Origin: Rhodospirillaceae bacterium
GTDB taxonomy: Bacteria; Pseudomonadota; Alphaproteobacteria; Rhodospirillales; Rhodospirillaceae
Assembly: GCA_028822445.1 (NCBI GenBank)
Contig: JAPKDQ010000004.1
Span: 62,001 to 126,000 of the forward strand
Length of the DNA stretch: 64,000 bases
Direction of reading: 5' to 3'
Positions 36,539-45,235 of this stretch are shown piece after piece (the stretch's first letter is position 1; the number at the start of each line of letters is the position of its first letter). The notes under the pieces were generated by a model, which searched no databases, had not been told where the DNA came from, and saw only the letters and a program-made list of their open reading frames with translations. The position numbers and the translations under genes are program-made.

Positions 36539-37155
36539 AGCGTTATTTCCTTAGTTTGCCTTGGACTATAGAAGCTTCCATTTTGGCTTCGTGGATTGCC
36601 TTAATATGAAATCCCTGTTTACTTCATATCACGCTGTTCTAGAGATTTTTCGGACTAATCGCACTCTTGGCTGGGTGATACGGAAATGTAAGCCAAACCC
36701 ATGTAGAGATGCATGCTCTGTCAGGGAATGACTTTCCCGGCGACGCGAGGGAAACACCCTCGGTGCTGTCAAGCTGCCTTTACTTTATAGGTCTTCTGCT
36801 CTTTTTGATGCGCTGATACATGTCAGTTGGGACAGCTAAGCGGTGAAGCGTCATGGACCGCCCTATACTTAACACATTGGCGTTTTTTTCGAAATCACAG
36901 AGGTATAATCTGAGTATAGATTCGTCCGGACTTGCCATGCTAGGGAGTTAGCAGAAACAGAAAAAAGCCGAACTCTAGGCTCCGTTAGACATGGCAGAAT
37001 GAAAAGCGAATATGCTTGGTAGTGCGTTGTTTCCGACACTGGAGAATAGAAAGAGTACGTCCCCTTCTGTACAGTGTCATTTAGGATAATACGGTGTTTT
37101 TTTATAGGTGTTTTTTACTGTCTATTGCTTCGTATAAGATCTAGGGGTCCCTATC
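36539..37155. other. Gene-free stretch (617 bases) with two adjacent hairpins
   Basis: No convincing protein gene is found. Two tight hairpins sit side by side at 36724-36738 (GGGAA/TTCCC, 5-base loop) and 36746-36762 (CGAGGG/CCCTCG, 5-base loop), suggesting a structured RNA. A 32-codon frame from ATG 36853 exists but has no supporting sign. The promoters of the CMD-fold gene and of the LysM-like gene must lie here. I compared it by eye with SRP RNA, RNase P RNA, tmRNA and common riboswitch cores and saw no match. Confidence 0.4.
36724..36762. ncRNA. Candidate structured RNA: tandem hairpins
   Basis: Hairpin 1: GGGAA (36724-36728) pairs with TTCCC (36734-36738). Hairpin 2: CGAGGG (36746-36751) pairs with CCCTCG (36757-36762). 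Both have five-base loops and no T-run follows, so they are not simple terminators. They may be part of a small RNA or of a leader for a neighbouring gene. The strand is unknown and the family is not recognised. Confidence 0.25.
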
Positions 37156-37569
37156 GTGAATGTATTTTCAAGAGCGTTTCTCTTGAGTCTTGTAGTAACT
37201 ATTCTGAGCATTGGAATAGTCAATCTTACCATAGGTCACATCCGAAAACTCGAACGAACGATAGATGAGCTCGGCCAATCCCATTCTATCCTGACTACTA
37301 GAGCAGAGGGAGTTGAGATTCTGAATGCGGGTCTAAAAAAACGTATTTTTGAGATGGAAGAAGAAATACAAACGCTACAACGGCCAGTCGCAGTCAGCGG
37401 ACCAGCTTCATTTCCTATTTCTCGTGTTCTAGCTCGACGCAACGATACTGTGGTTGGGTTAGCCCAGCGCGAGAAAACTACGGCTGATATTATTTACGCA
37501 CTGAATTCATGGTTGGGAGAGAACAAAGGGCTGGTTGCGGGGCAAGCGCTCTGGATTCCAAGCCAATAA
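37156..37569 (+). CDS. Membrane-anchored coiled-coil protein with LysM-like end
   Basis: This 137-residue protein has a membrane segment at about residues 6-28, a predicted coiled coil at about 29-75 (KLERTIDELGQSHSILTTRA, then LKKRIFEMEEEIQTLQ) and a C-terminal stretch that resembles a LysM repeat: RRNDTVVGLAQREKTTADII, then ALNSWLGENKGLVAGQ and LWIPSQ. LysM domains bind peptidoglycan, so the protein may link the inner membrane to the wall. The start is a GTG at 37156. It has no operon partner, and the next gene converges on it. Confidence 0.6.
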   Translation: MNVFSRAFLLSLVVTILSIGIVNLTIGHIRKLERTIDELGQSHSILTTRAEGVEILNAGLKKRIFEMEEEIQTLQRPVAVSGPASFPISRVLARRNDTVVGLAQREKTTADIIYALNSWLGENKGLVAGQALWIPSQ

Positions 37570-37612
37570 CATTGGCGACCTTTAATCGTGGTCGATCACT
37601 TTTCAGAAGATT

Positions 37613-38716
37613 CTATTCTGAGTGCTTCAGAGGTGCCTGATTATTTACCGAGCACTTTAGTAATTTTGGCTCTGTTATTGACCCTATGAGAATCACGTCC
37701 TTGTAACGAGTGCCCACACTTCCTGCTGATATTAGTGACCCGTCATTCTCGAAGACCGTTTCGAGACGGTATTCTTTCCCTGGAAAAAGATTATTTAACT
37801 TTTGAATTTGTGTTGGCGCGAGAGAAGCAGGATTACCAAAGTGCTTTACCAACGCGAGTGTATTTGTATGGTTCGCAATCCATAAGGCTCCATCAGTGGC
37901 AATATCGATGTTATCGACGCCGCTTCCGACTTTGATTGTATGCTTTACGTCACCAATGGACTTGTCTGTATTGAGCGAGTAGACGCGAATTGATTCACCG
38001 GCCGTTTGTCCAACGTAGAGTTCTGTTCCGTCTTGGCTGACGTTTATACCGCCAGAAGATTGAAGATCATCTGCAACGGTGTCGAACTTTCTTCCGTTAA
38101 AATATACGAGCGGTGATAACCCGACCGCGAACATCATTTCGGCTGCTTTTTCTATGCCGTTCTCAGCCCCTGAATCATTCGCTACATAAAACTTTTCCGA
38201 GTCAACGGCCACAAGATCATTTGGGGCGACTAGAAGCGGACTTGTTAAGGTGTGAACATGCTTAAAGAGCTCGTCGTTTTGGCTTTTCCTAAATACCTCT
38301 ATTAGTTCCCCCGTGACGGCGTGATTGATTACTACAAGTGTCTTTAGTCCATTCTCATCTGTAAATAAGCTTAGGCCGTGTGGTCGAAAGTCTTTGGGCT
38401 GTGACGATAGTGCTGGAACTGGAGTTGAAGCAGCCGGGGTGAGGCTTAGCGAGAGAATAGTTCCCTTTACGCTTTTACCTTCCCCAATACTTCTTCGTCG
38501 ATCTAAGACTGATAGTAGAGCAATACGGCCTTCGTGATCGATTTGTATATCTTCTGCGCTCCCAAGCGGGATGTCTATGGCTTCGCAGGCTTCAAGAGAT
38601 ACCGTTTCCACGGCTCGAAAAGCACCACCTCGAATTAGGAATGAGGCAGCTGCAACTGCCAATAGGGCAAGGGCAATTCCGAATATGAGGCCCGTACGGA
38701 CAAGTAATTTTATCAA
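37613..38716 (-). CDS. Paraoxonase/arylesterase-like six-bladed propeller protein
   Basis: This 367-residue protein has an N-terminal membrane anchor or uncleaved signal (about 5-30). The body carries blocks like those of serum paraoxonase: DFRPHGLSLFTDENG near 108, PNDLVAVDSEKFYVANDSG near 165, GGINVSQDGTELYVGQT near 222 and SGVDNIDIATDGALWIANHT near 265. In PON enzymes the Asn and Asp of these segments bind the catalytic calcium, and the enzymes open lactones and some esters. Activity here is inferred. The likely start is a TTG at 38716. Quorum-signal or aromatic lactone hydrolysis would be possible roles. Confidence 0.72.
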   Translation of the reverse strand: MIKLLVRTGLIFGIALALLAVAAASFLIRGGAFRAVETVSLEACEAIDIPLGSAEDIQIDHEGRIALLSVLDRRRSIGEGKSVKGTILSLSLTPAASTPVPALSSQPKDFRPHGLSLFTDENGLKTLVVINHAVTGELIEVFRKSQNDELFKHVHTLTSPLLVAPNDLVAVDSEKFYVANDSGAENGIEKAAEMMFAVGLSPLVYFNGRKFDTVADDLQSSGGINVSQDGTELYVGQTAGESIRVYSLNTDKSIGDVKHTIKVGSGVDNIDIATDGALWIANHTNTLALVKHFGNPASLAPTQIQKLNNLFPGKEYRLETVFENDGSLISAGSVGTRYKDVILIGSITEPKLLKCSVNNQAPLKHSE

Positions 38717-39056
38717 AAGATTGGCTGCCTAGGTTGTCTGTAAATAGCGTAACGTTTGCGCCCGGGAGACATGCTTCTTTTATTGTGGCGTCTATAGCAC
38801 AGCATATAAATAAAGTTATCTATCAATATTGAGGATCAATTTGTTGGGTAGGCAAGCTAGATAGAGAAATGATGGAGGGAATTGTGGGAGACGCATTATT
38901 GGGGTTCGGTATGTCTGGGCACGTGTTCACCAAAGGCCATGAGGTAACAGTATTGAGGTAAAAACCGCGAATGGCAGCGGACCTGGGTAAGAAAATTAAG
39001 GGTAAAGCAGCCAGTACGTATAGCGTGGCATGGACTTGTCACAAAGACTCAATACA
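38717..39056. other. Gap (340 bases) with a possible gene fragment
   Basis: This gap separates the paraoxonase-like gene from the aldehyde dehydrogenase, both on the minus strand. Apart from the short plus-strand fragment at 38869-38961, I see nothing recognisable. The promoter of the paraoxonase-like gene should lie at the left side. Confidence 0.4.
38869..38961 (+). pseudogene. Possible remnant of a Rossmann-type dehydrogenase N-terminus
   Basis: ATG-ATG at 38869 opens 30 codons that include IVGDALLGFGMSG and TKGHEVTVLR. Its shape (strand, glycine-rich turn, helix, GHEVTV) recalls the first beta-alpha-beta unit of 3-hydroxyisobutyrate-dehydrogenase-like enzymes, with the glycine loop altered. 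A TAA at 38959 ends it and the following frames do not continue the fold. It may be a decayed 5' end of a lost gene, or chance. Confidence 0.28.
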
Positions 39057-40505
39057 TTATATTTCGTGTAGGTCCTTCAGCTTTATGGGCATGTCAGGAT
39101 TAAGCATAAGCGCTTTTTTTCGATAAAAGCGTAGAATTGAAGCGCCGCCCATACGCGAGCCGCCAAGGCCAGACAGGTTGAACGATGTTTTTTCGGCATC
39201 GCGAAGAATCGAACCGGTTAGTGTCGTATCCATAAGGCTTACACCGCCAGCGTTAATCCTCTTGCCGATGTCCATCGCTTCTTGTGCATCGCCAGCGATA
39301 ACGGCAGCAGACAGCCCAAACTCCGTGTCGTTCGCCAGGTCAACCGCCTCATCTACAGAAGAAAATCTCATTACTGGCATGACTGGTCCGAATGTTTCAT
39401 CACGCATCAATGTCATGGCATGGTTGACGTTCGTTACTATAGTCGGTTGGATATAACGTCCTCCATTAATCTCTTGAGATTTTCCACCGCTTCTAATTTT
39501 CGCACCCTTTGCAACTGCGTCATCGAGTTGTTTGTCGATAATGCCAGCCTGTTTATCAAAAATTAGTGGCCCGACATGACCCTGATGAATATCTGAATCA
39601 TTGAGGGAAATTTCCGCGGTTTTTTTGATTAACTTCTCAACGAACTCATCATGAACTTGACTATCAACGTATACACGTTCGATTGAGTAGCATATTTGCC
39701 CTGTCGCATGCACTGCTCCCCGGAGCACTGCATCTGTTGCACGCTCTAGGTCTGCAGACTTTGTAACAATTACCGGGTCTTTACCGCCAAGTTCGAGAAA
39801 CGCAGGAATAAAATTATTCGCGCAGGCTTGTGCTACTTTGCGGCCTGTCGGTACGGATCCAGTAAAACAGATGATGTCGACATTATCGATCATGTCTTGT
39901 CCAGTTTGCCCGCCACCTGCGACGTATGTGAGAACTTTTTCAAGTTCGGGAACGGTTGCGATAGATTCCTGTAGGGGTTCAATAAAACGCGGTGTTACCT
40001 CACTTGGCTTTATGATTACGGCCGAACCAGCAATCAATGCTGGGATTGCATCTATGGTGCTCAGCATCATCGGAAAATTCCACGGGCTAATGACACCCAC
40101 TAACGAATAAGGGACGAGTTGCTGAGCTAGCTTTACGGAGGGCATGGTAGAGGATGCCCCCACTTGAAGGGCCCGGTTAACGATGTCTTCTGCTCGGTCG
40201 CACCATCCACGAATGCCCCAAATAACCGCGTCTGGGCTTTCACTGGATATCCTCCAACGGCCAGTATCAATAGACTCAGCTTTAACGATCGCGTCTTTAT
40301 GAGCCTCTACCGCATCTGCCCATTTTAACATGATCCCCATACGATCGGCTAATGGTGCGCTCGCCCAATCAACCTGTGCGGCTCGCAAGGACTGGCATTT
40401 TTCGGAAATCCGTTCTCTCGAAGGAGGCGTAACGTGATAATCGATTTCACCAGAGCGCGGGTTTTTTACCGGGATTCTGTTCAGTCGGGCAGCATCGGCT
40501 GGCAT
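39057..40505 (-). CDS. NAD(P)-dependent aldehyde dehydrogenase
   Basis: This 482-residue aldehyde dehydrogenase has catalytic Cys272 in GAVHATGQICYSIERVYV and the general-base Glu238 in PAFLELGGKDPVIV. The oxyanion Asn is in VISPWNFPMMLS near 143 and the cofactor-binding FTGSVPTGRKVA near 214-225. The family oxidises aldehydes to acids; the exact substrate cannot be read. It stands alone on the minus strand. Upstream is the decayed hydrolase fragment at 40612-40969, on the same strand. Confidence 0.93.
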   Translation of the reverse strand: MPADAARLNRIPVKNPRSGEIDYHVTPPSRERISEKCQSLRAAQVDWASAPLADRMGIMLKWADAVEAHKDAIVKAESIDTGRWRISSESPDAVIWGIRGWCDRAEDIVNRALQVGASSTMPSVKLAQQLVPYSLVGVISPWNFPMMLSTIDAIPALIAGSAVIIKPSEVTPRFIEPLQESIATVPELEKVLTYVAGGGQTGQDMIDNVDIICFTGSVPTGRKVAQACANNFIPAFLELGGKDPVIVTKSADLERATDAVLRGAVHATGQICYSIERVYVDSQVHDEFVEKLIKKTAEISLNDSDIHQGHVGPLIFDKQAGIIDKQLDDAVAKGAKIRSGGKSQEINGGRYIQPTIVTNVNHAMTLMRDETFGPVMPVMRFSSVDEAVDLANDTEFGLSAAVIAGDAQEAMDIGKRINAGGVSLMDTTLTGSILRDAEKTSFNLSGLGGSRMGGASILRFYRKKALMLNPDMPIKLKDLHEI

Positions 40506-40611
40506 TTTGGCCTCACGGCTTATGATGATTTCTTATGGGAATGTTCTAGCCGTTTAAGGGGAGCAGTAAAAGTGATGAATTGTAGCAGTAGATATTGAGG
40601 ACTTAGAGCGG

Positions 40612-40969
40612 TTAGTGGTCTAGGTGGCCCCTGTTTTTCCCTTTGACCACATCAAAAAGCCAATACTCATGTTCTGGATACCTTTCGAATGACCCGTTCT
40701 TTATAAGTGCTTCGGGACGAGGTGAAATTTCCCATAGGTCATTTTTTGGGCCGATGACCAGAAAAGGGGGTCTGATTGCTGCTTATCCACACGCCCAAGA
40801 AGGCTTGATAACGAGCTTTGAGTATATCGATAAATTCGCGCTTATCTGGTGCGAAAACAGATTTCGTGTTGCCCAAGCTTTTCAAAACTTCGGTGAATAC
40901 TTTTCTAGACTGTGGACACTGGTTAAAGCAAATTAATGGGATACTTTCAGGTTTATCTTTAGGAGGATT
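40612..40969 (-). pseudogene. Decayed alpha/beta hydrolase (internal deletion plus frameshift)
   Basis: Read on the minus strand, one frame gives NPPKDKPESIPLICFNQCPQ then SRKVFTEVLKSLGN and VFAPDK, like the N-terminal strand and oxyanion region of the hydrolases at 57-59 kb (LTPLVCMHQSPASGAYY). After a shift of one base in the homopolymer run AAAAGGGGG (plus strand 40762-40770), the other frame gives PFLVIGPKNDLWEISPRPEA and ends at 40612, like the C-terminal part of such enzymes. About half of the normal length, with the nucleophile region, is missing, and no good start codon is present. The hydrolase assignment rests on pattern only. Confidence 0.55.
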
Positions 40970-41051
40970 GATCGAGAGTTGAGTTGACCGTATTAATAAT
41001 CTGAATATGAGCGCCGAATGGTCACTCTTGGTTCCCAGGTTTTGAGATATA

Positions 41052-41083
41052 AATTCCCCTCACGGGTTTCCGTGAGGGGAATT
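41052..41083 (-). terminator. Intrinsic terminator of the methyltransferase gene
   Basis: A perfect 14-base-pair stem (arms 41052-41065 and 41070-41083, core CCCCTCACGG/CCGTGAGGGG) with a four-base loop lies 10 bases past the stop of the minus-strand gene at 41094. On the minus strand the stem is followed by TTATAT. This is the clearest terminator in the window. Confidence 0.85.
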
Positions 41084-41093
41084 GAAATTAGAG

Positions 41094-41951
41094 CTATTTA
41101 GCCGGCTTCACATACAGGTGGGTGAAACGATCACTTTCACCTATTGCTAAGCTTCTCTGGCGATCGGCTCCGGCTAGTTTTGGAAAACCTTCCTTACCAA
41201 AATATCGAAGAGTTTGCGGTAAGCGCCATACACGGCCCTCATAATCTTTATCATCCATAGGGTTATTATTGATGCCTGATACTGCAACTAGCTGCCAGCC
41301 TGCATCTTCGGCTAACTTGATAGCATAGCCCTCATTAACGTATCCAGATTTAGCTTTCGGGTCTTGTTTGACCATCGGGTTGCCACGGTGCTCGACCACC
41401 CCAAGGTACCCACCTGGCTTGGCGGAATTGTACATAATTTCGTACATTTTTTCTATGGTGCCAGCACCCATCCAGTTATGGAGGTTGCGGAATGTCAGGA
41501 CGAGATCAGCTGTCCCCGGCTCAATGGGTTGGGTCGCTTCCGGGCCAATTCCAGCGGCCGAAGCATCGCCGTATAGTTCGCTGTTCGCGTCAAACGCGGC
41601 AACGTAGCCATCAAAACTTTTCTGCGATCTTTCACTTACGTTTGGGTCAGGAAGAGCGCCAACGTACTTTCCAGTTCCGGCTACGACCGGTGCAATTATT
41701 TCTGTGTACCAGGCACCCTGTGCGTAAATTTCTAGAACCGTCATGTCTTCTTTGAGGCCGAAGAATTTTAAAGTTTCGTATGGATTGCGATAGGCGTTGC
41801 GGGCGATCTTAGCTTCTGCCCGGTGCTCACCAGTAATTGCATCGCGGAGCCGTATATCTGTGCTGTCGGCTGCGGAAGAGGGGTTGATAGACCCGAAAAG
41901 GATCGTCGTCGCCGAAACGGCGCCAATAAGTGTACGTCTCATCAATTGCAT
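41094..41951 (-). CDS. Exported class I methyltransferase-like protein
   Basis: This protein of about 285 residues has a clean signal peptide (MQLMRRTLIGAVSATTILFG and on to SSAADS). The body resembles class I SAM methyltransferases: MTVLEIYAQGAWYTEIIAPV near 75 for motif I, a Gly-Lys-Tyr strand VVAGTGKYVGAL, DLVLTFRNLHNWMG near 158 and GGYLGVVEHRGNP near 195. The motif I glycines are partly replaced (EIYAQGAW), and SAM is not expected in the periplasm. The fold may have been reused. I chose ATG 41951 because AAGGACAG precedes it; an upstream in-frame start at 41999 is less likely. Confidence 0.78.
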   Translation of the reverse strand: MQLMRRTLIGAVSATTILFGSINPSSAADSTDIRLRDAITGEHRAEAKIARNAYRNPYETLKFFGLKEDMTVLEIYAQGAWYTEIIAPVVAGTGKYVGALPDPNVSERSQKSFDGYVAAFDANSELYGDASAAGIGPEATQPIEPGTADLVLTFRNLHNWMGAGTIEKMYEIMYNSAKPGGYLGVVEHRGNPMVKQDPKAKSGYVNEGYAIKLAEDAGWQLVAVSGINNNPMDDKDYEGRVWRLPQTLRYFGKEGFPKLAGADRQRSLAIGESDRFTHLYVKPAK

Positions 41952-42136
41952 AGTTCTGTCCTTAATTTGGAGTACTCTAAATTTAGATGATAGTGACATG
42001 CAGATTACTGCATGTTTTTGATGCGGTTGGAAAGCACGATACTTTCTGCAAACCCTTTATTTTGAGGCATGTGAGGATATTATGAATGTGGGTGCTTCGC
42101 TTACGTTTCGGCTTTAGGTAAATGTTTCTCGCCTGA

Positions 42137-44794
42137 CTAGGCGTTGTTGGGCTCAAGACATTTTTGAACGATTTCGGAGATATCTGGCGATAGGGAGTTA
42201 ACTGCTGAGATGCGCGTTAGATGTTCTTGCATTAGCGCTTTTCTGCCTCCCTCGAATTTTGACCAGTTTTGGTATGCTCCCATGAGCCGCGCTGCGGTTT
42301 GAGGATTAAATCGGTCAATTTTAATGATTTGGTTGGTGAGCAACTCGTAGCCGAGGCCAGATGGGTCATGAAATGTAATCGCATTCCCTGTTGCGAACGC
42401 GCCCACTAACGCTCGAATTCTATTCGGGTTTTGATTATCGTATTTAGAGTGGGAGAGGAGCTGTTCTACTCGAGAGATTGTTTGTGGATAGGGGTGGTAT
42501 GCCTCAAGGGTAAACCATTTATCTAAGACTAGTTCGTTGCCTTCGAATCTATTTTCAAAATCATTCAGAGCCGTACGCCTAAGATCTGAATCTGTTTCAT
42601 TCAATATCGCGAGGCCTGCCCACCTGTCAGTCATATTATCTGCATTCTTGTAGTGGGTGTAGGCAAGCTCATGACCCTCAGCTTTACCGCAACTTGCAAT
42701 ATATCCTAGTGCGGTGTTTCTAAGTGACCGTAGTCCTGCATCTTTTGCACATGGGTTAAATGGCCCGCTGGCAAGACATTCCTCATACAAGGCTCTGAGT
42801 GAGTCGTAAAAAGCACTTCCGATCTCGGCCTTTAGCCATTCGCGTGCGCTGTGCACAGCGGTTGGGTCGATTGGTTTCATGCGCTCCCATATAATTTTTT
42901 CACTTGGGACAGTGATCAGCAAGGCAGTTCCCGCTGGATCGGCTATAGCATTATCGATAATGCTACCGATTGCTTTTCTATACGTTGCGAGTATGTCCGT
43001 GAATGCTTCGTTGTTACAATGACGTAAAAGAATCTCACAGGCTAAGCTTTGGCTAGCATCCCAACGTGATACTGGGTCGGGATCAGCCCCCATTAGAGTT
43101 GCGAGGTCAATTGGGCTTTGCGCGAGTTCGGTTTGAATAGGTGCAGTAAAACCTCGATTGATGGAGAGAGCGATGGATCCAGAAATTTCGTCGAAACCTT
43201 CAAAAAGTAACTGGGATTCTGTCGAATGTAGTGAAATAATATGGGTGTCTCTGGCATTTTGAGTCGTTCCTGACATCGATGTTTTTATTGAACCTGATTC
43301 AGAACTGACGAAACCTATAGAGACCGGAATATGCATTGGTTTTTTTGTAGTTTGCCCCGGAGTCGGTGGGCAAGTTTGCTTGAGGGTGAGTGTATAGCGC
43401 CGCCCTTCTTCATCGAAGTACCCGTTAGCGCTTACCAGGGGCGTTCCGGCTTGGTTGTACCAGAGCAAAAATTGTTCGAGATCGAGGCCTGACGCACCCT
43501 CCATTGCTAGAATAAAATCTTCGCATGTGACGGCTTCACCATCATGGCGCTCCACATAAAGGTCCATTCCCTTTCTGAAGGTGGCGGCACCGACAAGGGT
43601 GTGGATCATACGCACGACTTCAGCGCCTTTTTCATAAACAGTGTGCGTGTAGAAATTGTTTATCTCTGCATAGCTATTTGGGCGAACAGGATGTGCGAGT
43701 GGCCCTGAATCTTCTACGAACTGTGTCGCGCGTAGCCGCTTTACGTCCTCTATACGCTGAACTGAGGCGGATCGTTCACCGGCAGAAAACTGCTGGTCCC
43801 TGAATACTGTTAGACCTTCCTTGAGGCTAAGTTGAAACCAATCTCTGCAAGTGATCCGATTTCCGGTCCAATTATGAAAGTACTCATGGGCAACAACAGA
43901 TTCGATCCAGGCATAATCTGTATCAGTTGCTGTTTCTGGGTCAGCCAGGATGAACTTATCATTAAAAATATTTAAGGACTTATTCTCCATCGCTCCCATA
44001 TTAAAGTCTGAAACGGCCACGATGTTAAATTCGCTCAAGTCGTATTCGAAGCCGTAAGTTTGTTCATCCCATGCCATTGCCCTCTTTAGTGATTCCATTG
44101 CGTAAGCGGCTTTCCTTTCCTTTCCATGCTCAACATAGATATTCAAGGCAACTTCCATATGCGATGCTGTCTTATAGGTGTCAGATATGCTTCCAAGATC
44201 GCCCGCTACTAAAGCGAAGAGGTAGCAGGGCTTGGGGAAGGGGTCTTCCCATACTGTAAAATGTTTATTCCCGGCTAACGCACCGCGGCTAACACAATTT
44301 CCGTTAGATAGTAGTACTGGGTAATCTTCTGCGTCGGCAACAAGTGTAACCTTGAACCTGGAAAGCACGTCCGGCCGGTCTGGATAATAGGTTATACGTC
44401 TAAATCCTTCTGCTTCACATTGTGTGCAGAATCGACCACCAGAAATATAGAGCCCTTCGAGTGCTTTATTGCTCTTCGGATCTATTTCAGTTGTTACTTT
44501 GAGAGTGAACTCATTCGGTACATTCTCGATGGTTAGGGTGGATTCACCGAACGACAAGTCTGAGTGACTAAGCGGTTTTTCGTTGATTTTTATTTCAACG
44601 AGCTCAAGTTTTTCCCCATCCAGGATTAATCGTCTCTCTGAGTTCTGGGCAGCGTTGTTTCTCTTAATTTTTGAGGTTGCTATAATTCGAGTTTTATTCG
44701 GCTTTAGGTCAAATTCTAACTCAATGGAGTCAACTAGGAATGGCGGGGGTGAGTAGTCTTTTAGGTAGACCTGTTGGACTTTAGGTTTGACCAT
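42137..44794 (-). CDS. pepN: Aminopeptidase N (M1 metallopeptidase)
   Basis: PepN trims N-terminal residues from peptides in the cytoplasm. The 885-residue length is normal for the bacterial PepN branch. It has the GAMEN substrate motif at 267-271, the zinc site HEYFHNWTGNRIT with H303, E304 and H307, and the downstream Glu in LKEGLTVFRDQQF near 328. The C-terminal helical half is complete. The gap upstream (441 bases) separates it from dusA. Confidence 0.96.
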   Translation of the reverse strand: MVKPKVQQVYLKDYSPPPFLVDSIELEFDLKPNKTRIIATSKIKRNNAAQNSERRLILDGEKLELVEIKINEKPLSHSDLSFGESTLTIENVPNEFTLKVTTEIDPKSNKALEGLYISGGRFCTQCEAEGFRRITYYPDRPDVLSRFKVTLVADAEDYPVLLSNGNCVSRGALAGNKHFTVWEDPFPKPCYLFALVAGDLGSISDTYKTASHMEVALNIYVEHGKERKAAYAMESLKRAMAWDEQTYGFEYDLSEFNIVAVSDFNMGAMENKSLNIFNDKFILADPETATDTDYAWIESVVAHEYFHNWTGNRITCRDWFQLSLKEGLTVFRDQQFSAGERSASVQRIEDVKRLRATQFVEDSGPLAHPVRPNSYAEINNFYTHTVYEKGAEVVRMIHTLVGAATFRKGMDLYVERHDGEAVTCEDFILAMEGASGLDLEQFLLWYNQAGTPLVSANGYFDEEGRRYTLTLKQTCPPTPGQTTKKPMHIPVSIGFVSSESGSIKTSMSGTTQNARDTHIISLHSTESQLLFEGFDEISGSIALSINRGFTAPIQTELAQSPIDLATLMGADPDPVSRWDASQSLACEILLRHCNNEAFTDILATYRKAIGSIIDNAIADPAGTALLITVPSEKIIWERMKPIDPTAVHSAREWLKAEIGSAFYDSLRALYEECLASGPFNPCAKDAGLRSLRNTALGYIASCGKAEGHELAYTHYKNADNMTDRWAGLAILNETDSDLRRTALNDFENRFEGNELVLDKWFTLEAYHPYPQTISRVEQLLSHSKYDNQNPNRIRALVGAFATGNAITFHDPSGLGYELLTNQIIKIDRFNPQTAARLMGAYQNWSKFEGGRKALMQEHLTRISAVNSLSPDISEIVQKCLEPNNA

Positions 44795-45235
44795 ATCTTT
44801 CGTGCATCCAGTTTTTTGACGGGTAATAGATGTCTGAAAGAGAGCCTAGAAGTAGGCGTTTCACAAGGTTTTCTTAATACAGGCGCGCTAGGGTCTCCAA
44901 TAAGAATACTGCTACCCGGGATAAAGAGCACCTTTTACACCGTAAGCTTCGGCAGTTGCTTGAATGTAACCTGATCGATGACGTATAGCTCCATGCAGGG
45001 TCTGCCGATTTCATAGACCTAAGCTTATGTCTTGGACGGTAAGGTTTTGCGGCGTAACCCTGGTCTAAACATCTAACTCAATGGACCCTTGCTTCACTGG
45101 CGCGTCCTGAGACCGAGAAACGCATGTTGCGCAGCCTTTATCGTATTTGCTGTAACGATTTTAATTTGATCGGCTCGTATCCGTAAAAAGTTATAACAGG
45201 CTTAAGCTTATCGGCAACATATCGTATACTAAGTA
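44795..45235. other. Gap (441 bases), no intact gene
   Basis: No intact gene is visible. On the minus strand short frames such as YEIGRPCMELYVIDQVTFKQ and AEAYGVKGALYPG run for 15-25 codons and are cut by stops, so this may be an old decayed gene, but no family is recognisable. The promoter for pepN should lie at the left end. Confidence 0.35.

Larger units (their letters stand above)
40506..41093. other. Intergenic stretch (588 bases) with a hydrolase remnant and a terminator
   Basis: Between the aldehyde dehydrogenase start and the end of the exported methyltransferase gene lie a decayed alpha/beta hydrolase on the minus strand (40612-40969) and a strong hairpin terminator (41052-41083). 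Nothing else is recognisable. A 97-residue plus-strand frame at 40643-40936 is the antisense of the remnant and is not taken as a gene. Confidence 0.6.

Noticed and set aside
36660-36800. SRP RNA, RNase P RNA, tmRNA or a riboswitch in the hairpin region
   Set aside because: None of the conserved cores of these RNAs could be found on either strand by eye.
40643-40936. 97-codon plus-strand ORF
   Set aside because: It is antisense to the hydrolase remnant, whose two minus-strand frames give much more protein-like sequence.
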